Source: Tipula vernalis
Lineage: Eukaryota > Arthropoda > Insecta > Diptera > Tipulidae
Assembly (NCBI GenBank): GCA_958295665.1
Contig: OY282559.1
Span: 256,810,245 to 256,874,244, forward strand
Reading direction: 5' to 3'
Length of the DNA: 64,000 bases
Position numbers and translations under genes: made by a program. Each line of letters starts with the position of its first letter. Position 1 is the stretch's first letter. The notes under the pieces are model-generated. The model had not been told where the DNA came from and did not search any database. It saw only the letters and a program-made list of their open reading frames with translations. This document shows positions 11,919 through 22,222 of this stretch, one piece after another.

Positions 11919-12400
11919 GAATGCGAGGTTGCAAACGCTATCAGAAATGATCACACTGTAAATAAGGTATCATTATTGTTTACTCGAAACCTTCACGGTG
12001 ACCAGCGTATTTATAATGCGGCAAGAAATATTGACGACATTGCAATTCTGTTTGTACCAGATAGAGATGGTAATATCTCTCCGAATTTAGATTTTGCAGT
12101 TCACATCATTCACATAAGATCGCAATTCGTCAACCAATTTTTAATTCTTTACATCATGGTGGTAAATTTTATAGGTTACATTTTATAAGGTCAAATCAGA
12201 TAATTATTCATGTAGAATCTTATAAAAGTCTCTAAGACTATGTAAGTAGCATAGGTCGTGATAATAGTGCACGTGTTGCCAATATATGTATATATTCTAC
12301 CTTCTTCGTTTGTCGGCGGTCCGGGTTTCATGTCAAAATTGTATCAAGACAACATGGGAATGGTAAGGAAAGAGTTAGTAGACCGGTTATTACAGGTTCA
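11761..12400 (+). pseudogene. Helitron replicase-helicase, continuation after the LINE
   Basis: The Helitron reading interrupted at 7220 resumes here. The first 158 bases duplicate 7063-7220. Then come LHGDQRIYNAARNIDDIAIL plus FVPDRDGNISPN (11976-12110), matching the 'D.RRYN.P...EVA.iF...dG' block, and LPSSFVGGPGFMSKLYQDN at 12300-12360, matching the 'LPSSFvGGPR.M...QDAM' block just upstream of the Helitron-like N-terminal domain. Frameshifts are present. After about 12395 homology is lost and a Penelope fragment begins, so the Rep HUH motif and helicase are absent. Confidence 0.78.
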
Positions 12401-12429
12401 ATCATCTTATTGCAATATATTTGATGTTT

Positions 12430-12990
12430 ATTCTAGATGTACGTCGATCTTTTAATGGCAGCATTGATGTCCTTAAAATATTTGTTTGTGGGCTCACTAC
12501 GCAATTTTAGGATGCTGTTGTTATCTATAAGTTGTAATCGGAAAAGTACATTATCATAACAATGCTACCTTTATCAGCCCTGGTTACTAAAGCATTGTTA
12601 TCATTTAGCTTTGCCTTAACGCAGGTCTTGCTAGTATAATTTGTTGTTTTTTGATTTCATTTGTTATGAGTGTTCGGATTTCGTTTTGATGGTCGTTGTC
12701 CGTCCTGAGAATCGTGTTTTCTATTTCAATGTAATGCTTATTTCTTGGATCATCGCTGTTTTTACATAATGTGTTATGCTTTAAGCCCAATTTGATAAAA
12801 ACCAACTCGCGAAGTCTAGTCGTTTGTAGAAGTTATAATTGTTATTTATTACATTTGGATTTGCATTTTTTTTTTTGTTGTAATTGTTTTACAATTTTTA
12901 ATTTTGGTAATTTATTTTTGATAATTTTTCTTTTTGCTAATTATAACATTTATTATTTGGATTTGAATAGAGCATGTTTAAATTTACAAA
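12430..12990 (-). pseudogene. Penelope-like element fragment, N-terminal side of RT
   Basis: On the minus strand, a 66-codon frame (12605-12805) contains DNDHQNEIRTLITNEIKKQQ, and after a stop comes ALVTRADKGSIVMIMYFSDYN. The last part matches the conserved 'xKADKGNtVVIMn...Y' block at the start of the Penelope RT domain. A further block, EPTNKYFKDINAAI, in another frame resembles the following 'DPT.kY.k.vn' region. The RT catalytic motif and GIY-YIG nuclease are not here. It is probably the same family as the 3700-4060 fragment, but the two do not overlap, so this cannot be tested here. Confidence 0.6.
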
Positions 12991-14125
12991 CGATAGAAAT
13001 GAAATTCGGTAAAATTGAGGCAAGTTCAGTGTTTTAATATTGTTCAAATAACCCGAATAATTTGTTCAATCGACCATAATTGTTTCCGATACAAATTTTT
13101 CCCCATTTTTGTACGCAATTTATAAACATTTATCGTTGCGTCATCGTCAGATATTAATAGCCACTAAAATTTACAATTTATATATTATTACGAGTATTTA
13201 CAGTATGTAGAAGTACATGAAATTCGCAATACCGCTCACAGTCCAACATAATAGCGTGTAACATATGTATATGGTTAACAAACCAAGAAAGCACAACAAA
13301 CCTTAATGTGTACATATGTATGTATATAAAACATATTGGTTTTGGCATATGCCCTCGCTCGTTATGTACTTCTTACATACATATGTATGTTGTATACATA
13401 ATTTTTCTACCTGCCTTGTATTTGAATTGCCTCTTAAATCATGCCTCGGGTATCAAAGATTTATTTTACTATATTTTGTTTAATTTTATTTGGGGTTATG
13501 TATTTCGATTCTATTTTCCTCTTTTTAACTTTTTCGAACATTAAGTTGTGGTTTTATTTTTTGCGAAAACAAGAAAATCAAAACACAACAAAAAAATAAA
13601 CGAAAATCTCGAGAGCAAAATGAATAAGTTTAATAGAAAAATAATTTAAAGACGATGAAGTAGAAAATAAAATTGTGTGTTGTAGCATGATTTTATGTTT
13701 GTAAAGTTACATACAAACGTACATATTTTATTGAGAAGTATAATTTTCTTTCTTATATTACTTGTGGAAACACAAAATGTTTGATTATGACCTTAAAACC
13801 AAACCACATATCAATCAATTTATTTGATGAGTTTGTTTAACAAAATCGAATTTTTCTGTATTTACTTTTCTCGCTCTTTGGTATCGGGAGGCCCCCTTAT
13901 CAGTTATGTGTATAAGGGAGTTAGTTTCTTTAATATAAATACCATATACTCTGGATATATACAGTATAGAATGAATTAAACGGAAAATTTTAACATTTTA
14001 ATAATTTTAAAAGGAAAACAAAACAAAAACAAAAAATTAAATATGTTGAATTTTTGTTTTGATTAATCGATTTTGTTTCGTCTGGAAATCGTTTCTACAT
14101 ATATTTGAAATATTTAAGCTGGTAA
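12991..14125. other. AT-rich non-coding DNA
   Basis: No gene is recognised. Around 13310-13390 there are repeated ACATATGTATG/CATACATATGTATG palindromic stretches of simple-sequence type. Long A-rich and T-rich runs occur at 13560-13620 and 13990-14060. Confidence 0.4.
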
Positions 14126-14380
14126 ATGTCTTTCAGACCCCCAATAAAAGCACAAATAAACACAAGACTCATTTTCCTAATATCCTTGCGAAATGGAATT
14201 TACATTATTTTTCAATTAAATGTCATTAAGGGCCATTACAAACAAAATATAAAGCATTTTCTCGTCTACCTTGAAAATTTATTGCCTAATGAAGAGAAAA
14301 ATGAATTAAAATTAAACGACGAAACGGAAGAAATAAGAATACATAAACAGCGAAAAATCTCACTTCCTGGTATTGTGTAA
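14126..14380 (+). CDS. Hypothetical 84-codon open frame
   Basis: The frame opens with an ATG and its C-terminal half is charged (LPNEEKNELKLNDETEEIRI, then a short basic tail KQRKISLPGIV). The second half looks more protein-like than chance, and an AG acceptor-like site occurs near 14230, so it might be the end of a gene or a TE remnant. I recognise no family. It has no supporting neighbours. It could equally be a chance frame. Confidence 0.2.
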   Translation: MSFRPPIKAQINTRLIFLISLRNGIYIIFQLNVIKGHYKQNIKHFLVYLENLLPNEEKNELKLNDETEEIRIHKQRKISLPGIV

Positions 14381-14523
14381 TTAATGAATGAAATAATGAC
14401 AAAAAAAAATTAAACAGATTCATAGATTTTGTGTATTCGACTGTTCCCTTGAAAAACCAAAAGTATTATGTGGTATTCATAAAATTCTTTTAGAAGCCTT
14501 CGGAGAATGGAGGGTTATTTGTG

Positions 14524-14662
14524 CATTCGATTCGAATGTATTCGATTCTTCGAAGTACTGGAATCTTTTTTGAACTGAAAATGATTCGTTCGTTTCTTAT
14601 TTAAATCAAATACGAATTTTATACATCGAAGAATTGAATACATTCGAACCGAATTCAGAAAT
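14524..14662. repeat. Imperfect inverted repeat (about 33-bp arms)
   Basis: The left arm contains ATTCGATTCGAATGTATTCG and continues through TTCTTCGAAGTA. The right arm is its reverse complement with about 4 mismatches (TACATCGAAGAATTGAATAC and on). It also has many internal TTCGAA palindromes. This may be a small foldback element or the remains of a MITE. A C-rich tract (CTCTCCCCCCCCTCCTCC) follows at about 14676. Confidence 0.5.
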
Positions 14663-14956
14663 GCTCCCTCCTACCCTCTCCCCCCCCCTCCTCCTCCGGA
14701 GTAGTTTTTGTTTATGCTCTTGCAGGATTCGCGGCAAGGCTTTTTGTGAAGAATGAGCAGTCGATTGTCATAGTATTCTGGTTTATATCTTCAATATTCT
14801 AATAGTACAAGTTAGCATGGACGATTTCAGTTGGAAATTAAGATTTATAGTTAACAATTTTTTCTGTGTGCATATTAAACTTATAATTGGGAGTCATTTC
14901 GCTCACTTGATCCAATGGTGAAATAACGCGGGCCTCTGATCAATAAGTATATATTA

Positions 14957-14984
14957 TTTTTTTTAACATTGATAATATTATATT
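14957..14984. repeat. Left arm of a 28-bp perfect hairpin split by the Gypsy element
   Basis: The arm (eight T then AACATTGATAATATTATATT) is perfectly complementary to 20252-20279 on the other side of the retrotransposon. Without the insertion, the arms would be about 12 bases apart. The Gypsy TSD TTGG falls at the arm/loop edge. Confidence 0.8.
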
Positions 14985-14986
14985 GG

Positions 14987-15233
14987 TGTGATGGGATATA
15001 CTAATGTTAAGGTATATCAATACTTGTTCCTTTTAACTCCTACCTAAAATTGGAGATCGGAAGAAAAAATAATTTAAATATAATTGAGCTGTTGTACTGA
15101 AATCTTGTAACATAATAAACAATCATAAAAGAATTAAAATAAATAATAAAAATAACATAAAAATTTTATACTGTGTTTAATTATGATACGATAAAATCCG
15201 TTCAATTTTGGGAATTTCTCGAACCACACTACA
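14987..15233 (+). repeat. Gypsy 5' LTR
   Basis: 247 bp, starting TGTGATGGGATATAC and ending CCACACTACA. It drives transcription in intact copies. AATAAA-type signals occur near 15113. It is followed after a two-base gap by a primer-binding-like site. Confidence 0.9.
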
Positions 15234-15234
15234 A

Positions 15235-15252
15235 TTGGTGGCAGCGGCAAAA
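15235..15252 (+). promoter_or_regulatory. Probable primer-binding site of the Gypsy element
   Basis: TTGGTGGCAGCGGCAAAA directly follows the 5' LTR, where a tRNA 3' end would prime minus-strand DNA synthesis. The leading TGG pairs with the CCA end. I do not assign the tRNA. Confidence 0.6.
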
Positions 15253-15517
15253 TAGTTTTTTTTTATATATAATTTTTCTAAAATACAAAAAAAAAAAAAA
15301 AATTATCGTTCTGAAAAGTTTTAAAGTTGTGAATCAGTTAATTAAAAATATATACATAATAAAAATGTTTAAAAAAAAAAATAATAATAATAATAATACT
15401 AATAGACAAATACAACAATTCAACTTAAAGTGACCGTATAATAATTACTATCACATCAACTAAGTTATAAATATTGATCAGTGATAGTTAATACAAAAGA
15501 TAGTGTGTTTGCTGATT

Positions 15518-16660
15518 ATGAACGGTGTCGGAAAAATGCATTCCGTCTGACCTAATACACATGGTGTACTTAACCAGCAAGGTTCTGAGCAAGAGGGGGA
15601 TAACTCATTTAATTTTTTTAATCTCCGAAACAAAATTCTTGAAAAGAGTGAGCTAAAACCAAAATCAAAAGAATTAAATCCAGATAGTCAGAGTAATTCG
15701 GGAGAGAGTAGTAGTGCAACTATTGATACCAATTTAAAAGTTTCTTTAGATTCAAATCGTAAAAACCGGAATAGTTCTAGTTTAGAAATTAGAAAGATCC
15801 GAAACTCGTGTTAAAATTAGTACCAAAATTTTCTGGAAATACCAGAGAATTGCACAAATTTATTTCCTGTTCAGAATTAGTTCACAAGTCTTTAAAAGAG
15901 GCAGATAAACCTCAATTTTTGGAACTAGTAAAATGTGAATTGGATGGTAAAGCATACGACATAATTAAATATACCGAAATAGATTCTTGGAAACAATTAA
16001 AGGATATTCTTACCTGTGAGTTTACCAAGACGAGATCAGTTGGCCATTTACAAATGGAACTAGCTACTTTACGACAGAAAAGAGGTGAAAATGTACGAAC
16101 ATACGCAAGTCGATTAAAATCAATTCTTTATAGCTTAAACGAAACTTGTATAGCATCTGAAGGTATCGAAGCTGCTCAAACGATTAAAAATCTTAACGAG
16201 CACATTGCTTTAAAAACATTTCAGGAAGGCCTAAATGATTCAATAAAAACCATAATTAAGGCTTGTAGGTTTACTACTTTATCAGGGGCCATAAATCGAG
16301 CAAACGAGGAAGAAATGGTGGTCAAACATTTTTCCGCAATATCGATTAATGAAAGACCTAGCAATTTGCTATCACCTACAAAATTTTTGCAATACCTGCA
16401 ATAAACCTGTACATCTAAAAGAAGAATGTTTTAGGAGACAGCACATAACGTTAAGCAAGGTTACCCCTCCATTCCAAGCTTCTTTAAAACCCATCAAAAC
16501 CATTCGATGTGCCTTTTGTAAAAAATTGCGCATCATATACAGGATTGTTTTCTCAAAAAACGAAGCGATGATCGGAGAGAACAATCTTCCCAACAAAAAT
16601 CTTCTACGGATCCATCAACATCATATTCGGGAAACGAAGGTCGAGACTTGAAGTTAAACC
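15518..16660 (+). pseudogene. Gypsy gag, frameshifted
   Basis: Gag forms the particle that packages element RNA. An N-terminal Ser/Asn-rich part (LNPDSQSNSGESSSATIDTN, about 15670-15730) is in one frame. After a shift near 15805 the capsid-like part is open from 15808 to 16404 (LVPKFSGNTRELHKFISCSE, then WKQLKDILTCEF and LATLRQKRGENVRTYASRL), typical of Gypsy Gag. A shift near 16390 leads to one good CCHC knuckle (CNTCNKPVHLKEEC, spacing CX2CX4HX4C). A second knuckle starts (CAFCKK) but lacks its His and last Cys. Two frameshifts make it nonfunctional. Confidence 0.8.
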
Positions 16661-16799
16661 GGGGCACTCCTTCAAGAGTCCAAGACGAGTAGAGTGTACT
16701 CAAAACAATTCAAATGAAATTCAAAATATTATTCCTTCTTGTTCTGCTGATTCTACCTTTAATCATATCGTCACCTTAACGAATACTTCTTCAAATAAT

Positions 16800-17444
16800 G
16801 AGGGTAAATACTTATTCTTAAATATTGATGTGTGTAAATACAAAAATATTCCTTTCTTAGTCGATACAGGTGCCGATGTGTGTATAATCAAACGAAATAT
16901 TTTAAAACATGATACGTTAGTGTACAAGGATATTAAATATAAACTCAAGGGAATTTCATCGGGACTTTTAGAAACGTTTGCGGAGTGCGATATCAAAATA
17001 ATACTTCCTGATTCTAGAGAAATTAAATACGTTTTCCAAATAGTGGAAGACTCTTTTCCCATTTCATACTCTGGAATAATTGGTCAAAACTTCCTTAACC
17101 ATTATAAGTGTAACATTGATTTTTTAAAACAGGTGGTAAATATTCCTTTTCCGAACGACATTGTGTATTTAAATTTAACATCAAATTTCGACTTAGAAAG
17201 TAATGATATTGTCTTACTCCCACCTCGATCCGAAAAAATTTCAACAATTAAAGTTCATTTTCCTGATAATACTGAGTTTTTGACATTTTCTCAAGAAATA
17301 ATTTCTTCAGTATTTGTACCTAGTTGTATTTACAAAGTCAAAAATAATGCGATCCAAATATCTCTGTTAAATATATCTGAAGAGACAAAAAATTTAACGA
17401 ATTTCAAAATTAAGGTTGAGCCGTTACAATTTACATCATTTTGA
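16800..17444 (+). pseudogene. Gypsy protease and linker
   Basis: The aspartic protease active site FLVDTGADVCIIKRNI is at about residues 9-24 of the open frame, and a GIIGQNFLNHYKCNIDF flap and C-terminal block follows. The protease would cut the Gag-Pol polyprotein as a dimer. The frame continues about 120 residues into a linker and stops at 17442-17444, before where the RT should start. It is in the same frame as the RNase H-integrase region downstream. The protease part itself looks intact. Confidence 0.85.
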
Positions 17445-17837
17445 TGTTTATCATTTCCAATCATGGCAAGACAATTTTGACGAAAGACTAAAAATTTTAG
17501 AGTCATGTGTTGATTTAAAACATTTAAATCAGGAAGAATATAACTCTTTAATTATTTCTCAAAATATTTAGGTCATGTAGTAACATCTAATGGAATCCGT
17601 CCAGATGAAAGTAAAATTCTAGTGGTAGAAAACTTTCCAGTCCCTAACAATCCATCTGAAATAAAATCTTTCCTAGGGTTCGTTGGCTATTATCGACGCT
17701 TTATTCCAAACTTTTCAGGTATAGCCAAGCCTCTTACCAATCTACTAAAGAAAGGCAACTAATTCGATTGGTTCTGTCTTTGTCAAAATGCGTTCGAAAA
17801 GCAGAACAGTAGATTAATTAATCCGCCGATCCTACAA
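17445..17837 (+). pseudogene. Reverse transcriptase remnant with catalytic core deleted
   Basis: Only the edges of RT remain. A pre-RT segment (ERLKILESCVDLKHLNQEEY) in one frame is followed directly by KYLGHVVTSNGIRPDESKI and SFLGFVGYYRRFIPNFSGIA, the RT thumb/connection region. The fingers and palm, including the YxDD active site, are absent: hundreds of codons were lost by a deletion near 17560. A TAA stop at 17760-17762 interrupts the connection before RNase H. Confidence 0.85.
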
Positions 17838-19640
17838 ATGCCAGATTTTAGCAAACAATTTGTTTTGACATGCGATGCCAGTGATTTAGCTATTGGTTCA
17901 GTTCTTCCTCAAACCGTTGAGTCATTCGATTTACCGATAGCCTACGCTAGTCGTGTTCTCAATAAAGCGGAAAGTAATTACGCTACGATTGAAAAAGAAC
18001 TACTTGCCATAGTATGGTCCGTAAACCATTTTAGACCTTATTTATACGGAAGTAAGTTTGTAATAGTTACGGATCATAAACCATTAATATGGCTCTGCAA
18101 CATACAAAATCCATCTTCTCGTTTAATGCGCTGGAAGATACGATTAGACGAATTTGATTATGTTATACTGCACAAACCAGGATCTCAAAACAAGAATGCA
18201 GATTCTTTAAGCAGAATCAAAACCAATGTATCAAATAGTATTGAAAATATGGAATGTAACATAGTGACGCGATCACAAGCACTTAAAAGTAATAATGGTA
18301 ACAAAGACATAAACTTTAACTTTGACAAAACAAATCCGGTCATTAATGAAACTGGAAATAAATTATTTTTTTCTGTAATTTCTGAAATTCCAACACAATT
18401 TGATAGCTGTGAACCTACCGATCAACAAAATAAATCAGAATCATTATTGGACGAAGAAGAAAATAAATCTAACCATTTTTCTGAAGCAATCATTTCCAAT
18501 AAGTGCGAAAATCATGGCAATAACATTAACTATTACGAAGACAACTTTGATCCTTACCTGTTTCACGATTCAAAATTAAATACAATATATGTAACTGATG
18601 AACAACAAATAAACCAAATAATCAAAGACTTTCATATGTCTCCTCTTTGTGGTCATCAGGGTTTCTTTAGAACTTACAACCGTATCAAAAAGTATTTTAA
18701 ATTTCCAAATATGTACAACAAAATAAAGAATTTCATAATTATATGTCAACTTTGTCAATCGAATAAATATTCGAAATATACTAAGGAGCCAATGAAAATA
18801 ACTACAACTTCAGATCGATCATTTCAGAAGGTATTTCTTGACGTTGAAGGTCCTATGATATCATCGCATAAAAATAACAAATATATATTAACGATTCAAG
18901 ATGATCTATCTAAATTTTCAGTTGCGAAATCTATACCAACTCAAGAAGCTTCAACTGTAGCTAGAACATTCGTCGAGGAATTTAGTTGTATATATAGTAT
19001 CCCGGATGAAATCTTAAGAGACCAAGGGTCTAATTTTATGAGTTCAATTTTTAAAGAAATATGTAAACTTCTAAAAATTACGAAACTCAATATAACTGCA
19101 TATCATCCGCAATCAAACGGTTCACTTGAACGATTCCACAAAACTTTGGGTGAATATTTAAGAAACTTTTCGCAAAATGACCCTTTAAACTGGGATGTTT
19201 GGCATCCGTATTTTACTTTTGCATATAATTCTTCTCCTCACAGTTGCTCTGGATTCATGCCTTTTGAACTAGTTTTTGGAACTATACCTAATATTCCAAC
19301 TTCTATTACAAAAGAGCCTGAACCTATATATACATACGAAGATTACTGTCAAGACCTGAAATATAGGCTTCAAAACTCATTTACAGCAGCTCACAATAAT
19401 CTTATTAAATCGAAAGAATCTACAAAACAGTATTATGACCAATCAGTTAACCCAATAATGTTTAATAAAGGTGACTTAGTCTTATTAAAAAACGAGACAG
19501 TAAAAGACAATTTATCACCCTTATGGTTGGGGCCATACACGATTGAAGACACGCCAACTATCGAAAATTCAATCATAAAAATCGGACGTTCATTGAAAAC
19601 TATTCATAATAATAGACTTAAACATTTTAAAACTCCCTGA
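17838..19640 (+). CDS. Gypsy RNase H-integrase, intact 600-codon frame
   Basis: This frame carries RNase H (LTCDASDLAIGSVLPQ near residues 12-28; IEKELLAIVWSVNHFRPYLY; VTDHKPL; SQNKNADSLSR), a variable linker, then integrase. The integrase zinc domain has H...H and CQLCQSNK (residues about 270-310). The catalytic core has the DDE triad in FLDVEGPM, LRDQGSNFMSS and GSLERFHKTLGEYLR (residues about 333, 397, 433). A C-terminal GPYTIED block follows. All three catalytic residues are present and no stop interrupts. It lacks its own start context because RT upstream is deleted. The ATG at 17838 lies in what would be mid-polyprotein. Confidence 0.88.
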   Translation: MPDFSKQFVLTCDASDLAIGSVLPQTVESFDLPIAYASRVLNKAESNYATIEKELLAIVWSVNHFRPYLYGSKFVIVTDHKPLIWLCNIQNPSSRLMRWKIRLDEFDYVILHKPGSQNKNADSLSRIKTNVSNSIENMECNIVTRSQALKSNNGNKDINFNFDKTNPVINETGNKLFFSVISEIPTQFDSCEPTDQQNKSESLLDEEENKSNHFSEAIISNKCENHGNNINYYEDNFDPYLFHDSKLNTIYVTDEQQINQIIKDFHMSPLCGHQGFFRTYNRIKKYFKFPNMYNKIKNFIIICQLCQSNKYSKYTKEPMKITTTSDRSFQKVFLDVEGPMISSHKNNKYILTIQDDLSKFSVAKSIPTQEASTVARTFVEEFSCIYSIPDEILRDQGSNFMSSIFKEICKLLKITKLNITAYHPQSNGSLERFHKTLGEYLRNFSQNDPLNWDVWHPYFTFAYNSSPHSCSGFMPFELVFGTIPNIPTSITKEPEPIYTYEDYCQDLKYRLQNSFTAAHNNLIKSKESTKQYYDQSVNPIMFNKGDLVLLKNETVKDNLSPLWLGPYTIEDTPTIENSIIKIGRSLKTIHNNRLKHFKTP

Positions 19641-19970
19641 CGTGTCCAAAATAATAAATAAATGAAATTAAAATATTAAATTAAATAGTATGTTGAATTA
19701 ATTAATAATTTTGTTTTATTAAATTTTAAGAAATATATTACACTGTTAAAAATGAATACTAGAATAAAACCAAAAAAAAAAATAAAAAAAAAAAATTATA
19801 TTTAGATTTTTACAATTTCAAAATATGTATGTATACTCGTTTGTAAACTATATTTAATTAATGTATATTAAATATAGTATTGAAATATTAGTTGTACCTT
19901 TATAAGTAACATAACTTTAATGTATTATAAACAATTGTTACTCAAACAAAATCCATAGGATAGTGTTTGT

Positions 19971-19984
19971 CTTGTTGGGGGAGA
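19971..19984 (+). promoter_or_regulatory. Probable polypurine tract of the Gypsy element
   Basis: A G-rich stretch TTGTTGGGGGAGA lies directly before the 3' LTR, where plus-strand DNA synthesis is primed. Confidence 0.6.
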
Positions 19985-20237
19985 TGTGGTGGGATATATT
20001 AATGTTAAGGTATATCAATGCTTGTTCCTTTTAACTCTTACCTAAAATTGGAGATCGGAAGAAAAAATAATTTAGATATAATTGAGTTGTTGTACTGAAA
20101 TCTTGTAACATTTAATAAACAATCATAAAAGAATTAAAATAAATAATAAAAATAACATAAAAATTTGATACTGTGTTTAATTATGATACGATAAAATCCA
20201 TTCAATTTTGGGAATTTCTCGAACCACACTACCTACA
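19985..20237 (+). repeat. Gypsy 3' LTR
   Basis: 253 bp, about 97% identical to the 5' LTR, starting TGTGGTGGGATATAT. Near its end CTAC is tandemly duplicated (CCACACTACCTACA), so it is slightly longer. TSD TTGG follows at 20238-20241. Confidence 0.9.
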
Positions 20238-20251
20238 TTGGCAATATTGTG

Positions 20252-20279
20252 AATATAATATTATCAATGTTAAAAAAAA
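20252..20279. repeat. Right arm of the 28-bp hairpin split by the Gypsy element
   Basis: This is the perfect reverse complement of 14957-14984. The original loop between the arms would have been GGCAATATTGTG. Confidence 0.8.
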
Positions 20280-21395
20280 AACAATTGATAAACAGCAATT
20301 GTCTCAGACGATACGGCAATACACTTAAATGTTAAACAATAAAAAATATTTATTTTCTGGTGAATACTCCACTTGGAACCATTTTAGATAAAAGTAAATT
20401 TTTTGTAGCTATTCAGGTCGATACAATGAAATCTTCTATTCTTTTTCCAAAATCTTCTTCAATCAAATAGCAGAAATCAAAAATATGTAGAAGATTCTTT
20501 TATTTTGATATTCTGCGTAGCCGTGGGATTCTAATCTTCTATTTTTATTATCGAAAGTTCGAAATCGAATTTTTTTCTTCTATTTCAAATAATTGTCAAA
20601 AATTTATTTTTACCAAAGGGGTGCCTGGTGTTCAGAGTCCGCTTACTTATGACTGATTAACTTAACAGCCATTCATCCATCGGCATATGCTGTTCCATCT
20701 TAGATTAAGGTTTTTTTTTACTTTAGCCTATGCCAAATGGCCAAAATATTCCAAATTGCCTCAGTTACAAGTGGTGGCCACGAGGTGGCAGCACGTACTC
20801 TTGCGAATTATGACCAGGTTAGCCCTTACACAATTGTGGCCAAACCATCAAAAAACCAGACAGACCCTTATAATAATAAGCCTGACAACATCCCTAGTAT
20901 AACTTCAGCATTTCGGCGTTTGTGAGGTGTTTTGATTTTAGCAGTGATCGTAGAGGATAAAAAGCACCATTGAAAATGGAAGAGCACTCCTTTATATCAT
21001 CTGCCACACTATTATGATGAGTGAAACTGAGTTCCAATATATCAGAAATCCTTTGCGTCAATTACTGAAATAAAATTAGATAAAATACCGGATTCTCCGA
21101 TTTTGAGAGTAACTGAAAATTTTAGTATTTGAAAAAGTAGTTCATCACCGGGGTATCGTTCGCAGTGATTCGAGGTGTTTGACTTACCGATTCTAAGGAA
21201 ACCAGCTTAATATAGCCATCGATAATTTCCTCCACCTGAATGATCCTCCCCAATAGTATATTTGACATTAATTTATACGTTGCGTAAAGATGGACTACTA
21301 CTGAGGGGATTCAATCTTATTTTACTTATTTTTTCCTGATACTAACTAAACTCGTGCATCTTTCAAGTTATGCCCCCCGCCACACCCACTAAATA
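20280..21395. other. Non-coding between two LTR elements
   Basis: No gene is supported. Short frames at 20687-20925 have no known motif. The part around 20795-20845 resembles 4340-4390. The end (21350-21395) is C-rich just before the BEL insertion site. Confidence 0.35.
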
Positions 21396-21400
21396 GTATC

Positions 21401-21956
21401 TGTTCATGCATCGACCACCAGCTCCAGATGTCTCATGAACAAAACAGAAAACACATACAATTTAATTTAACATCTTTATTATTACCCATATATTAACCAC
21501 CCAGTATATTTATCATTTTTGCCATTCAAATATCTATTATTGTAGTTCTGTAACGAAACTAAACATTGTAAAATTATTATTACCTAAATTTATTAATTAA
21601 TTACCAATATTTTCTTTAATCACGTACTGTTTGTTACCAATATTTTCTTTAATCACGTACTGTTTGTTGATATATATTTGACAGTACAAATTAAGTATAG
21701 TCGATTTCATGTAAGAATTATATTATACCATTTACCTTATGTTGTATAACAAGAAAATCATTGCCAACTTCATTATTTCTGGCTATACATGTATTAGTCT
21801 CAAATATGTGTTAACAACGAAAAATAATTAATAAATCAGATACATTTTGAACGTCAAATAAAAAACATCAACCATTCAAATTCTAAAGTTTTTTTTTTAA
21901 TAAATTTAAATTGCAAAAAAAGGGAACAACAGCACAAAAAAGCTTGTGCTCCAACA
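21401..21956 (+). repeat. BEL 5' LTR
   Basis: 556 bp, TGTTCATGCATCGACC...GTGCTCCAACA. It contains an internal tandem repeat of a 33-bp unit beginning TTACCAATATTTTCTTTAAT (around 21600-21667). Confidence 0.92.
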
Positions 21957-21958
21957 TT

Positions 21959-21974
21959 TGGTGTCAGAAGTGGG
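21959..21974 (+). promoter_or_regulatory. BEL primer-binding site
   Basis: TGGTGTCAGAAGTGGG lies two bases after the 5' LTR. It resembles Leu-tRNA-type primer sites used by LTR elements; the tRNA assignment is from memory. Confidence 0.7.
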
Positions 21975-22222
21975 ATACTCACAATCAGTATATATCAGTG
22001 CATTAAGAGGTGGTAGAATAACGAGTTAAAAAAGACTACCATCTTGTAGTGAAAAGTTGTGGCGAAATACAAAATAGTTGTATCGGTGCTTGTGTGGCGT
22101 AACGGAATCCGTTTCACTGGGCGTGGTAGAAATAGCGGTACTTACAGTAACCAACGAAGAACGGTACTTATAATAAACAATTTATACTCCAGCCGAACTG
22201 TAAGTACAATTTTAATTACAAA

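Larger units (their letters stand above)
14987..20237 (+). mobile_element. Gypsy-type LTR retrotransposon, RT-deleted
   Basis: A 5.25-kb LTR element with gag, protease, a deleted RT, RNase H and integrase in that order, which is the Ty3/Gypsy order. It has no env frame between the integrase stop and the 3' LTR, so it is not an errantivirus-type copy. Direct target duplications TTGG lie at 14983-14986 and 20238-20241. The LTRs differ at about 8-9 positions (roughly 3%) plus small indels, suggesting a moderately old insertion. The RT deletion and frameshifts mean it could move only with help from another copy. Confidence 0.93.

Noticed and set aside
14987..20237. Errantivirus (env-bearing Gypsy) interpretation
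   Set aside because: The integrase stop at 19640 is followed only by about 345 bp of AT-rich non-coding DNA before the 3' LTR, so no env gene is present.
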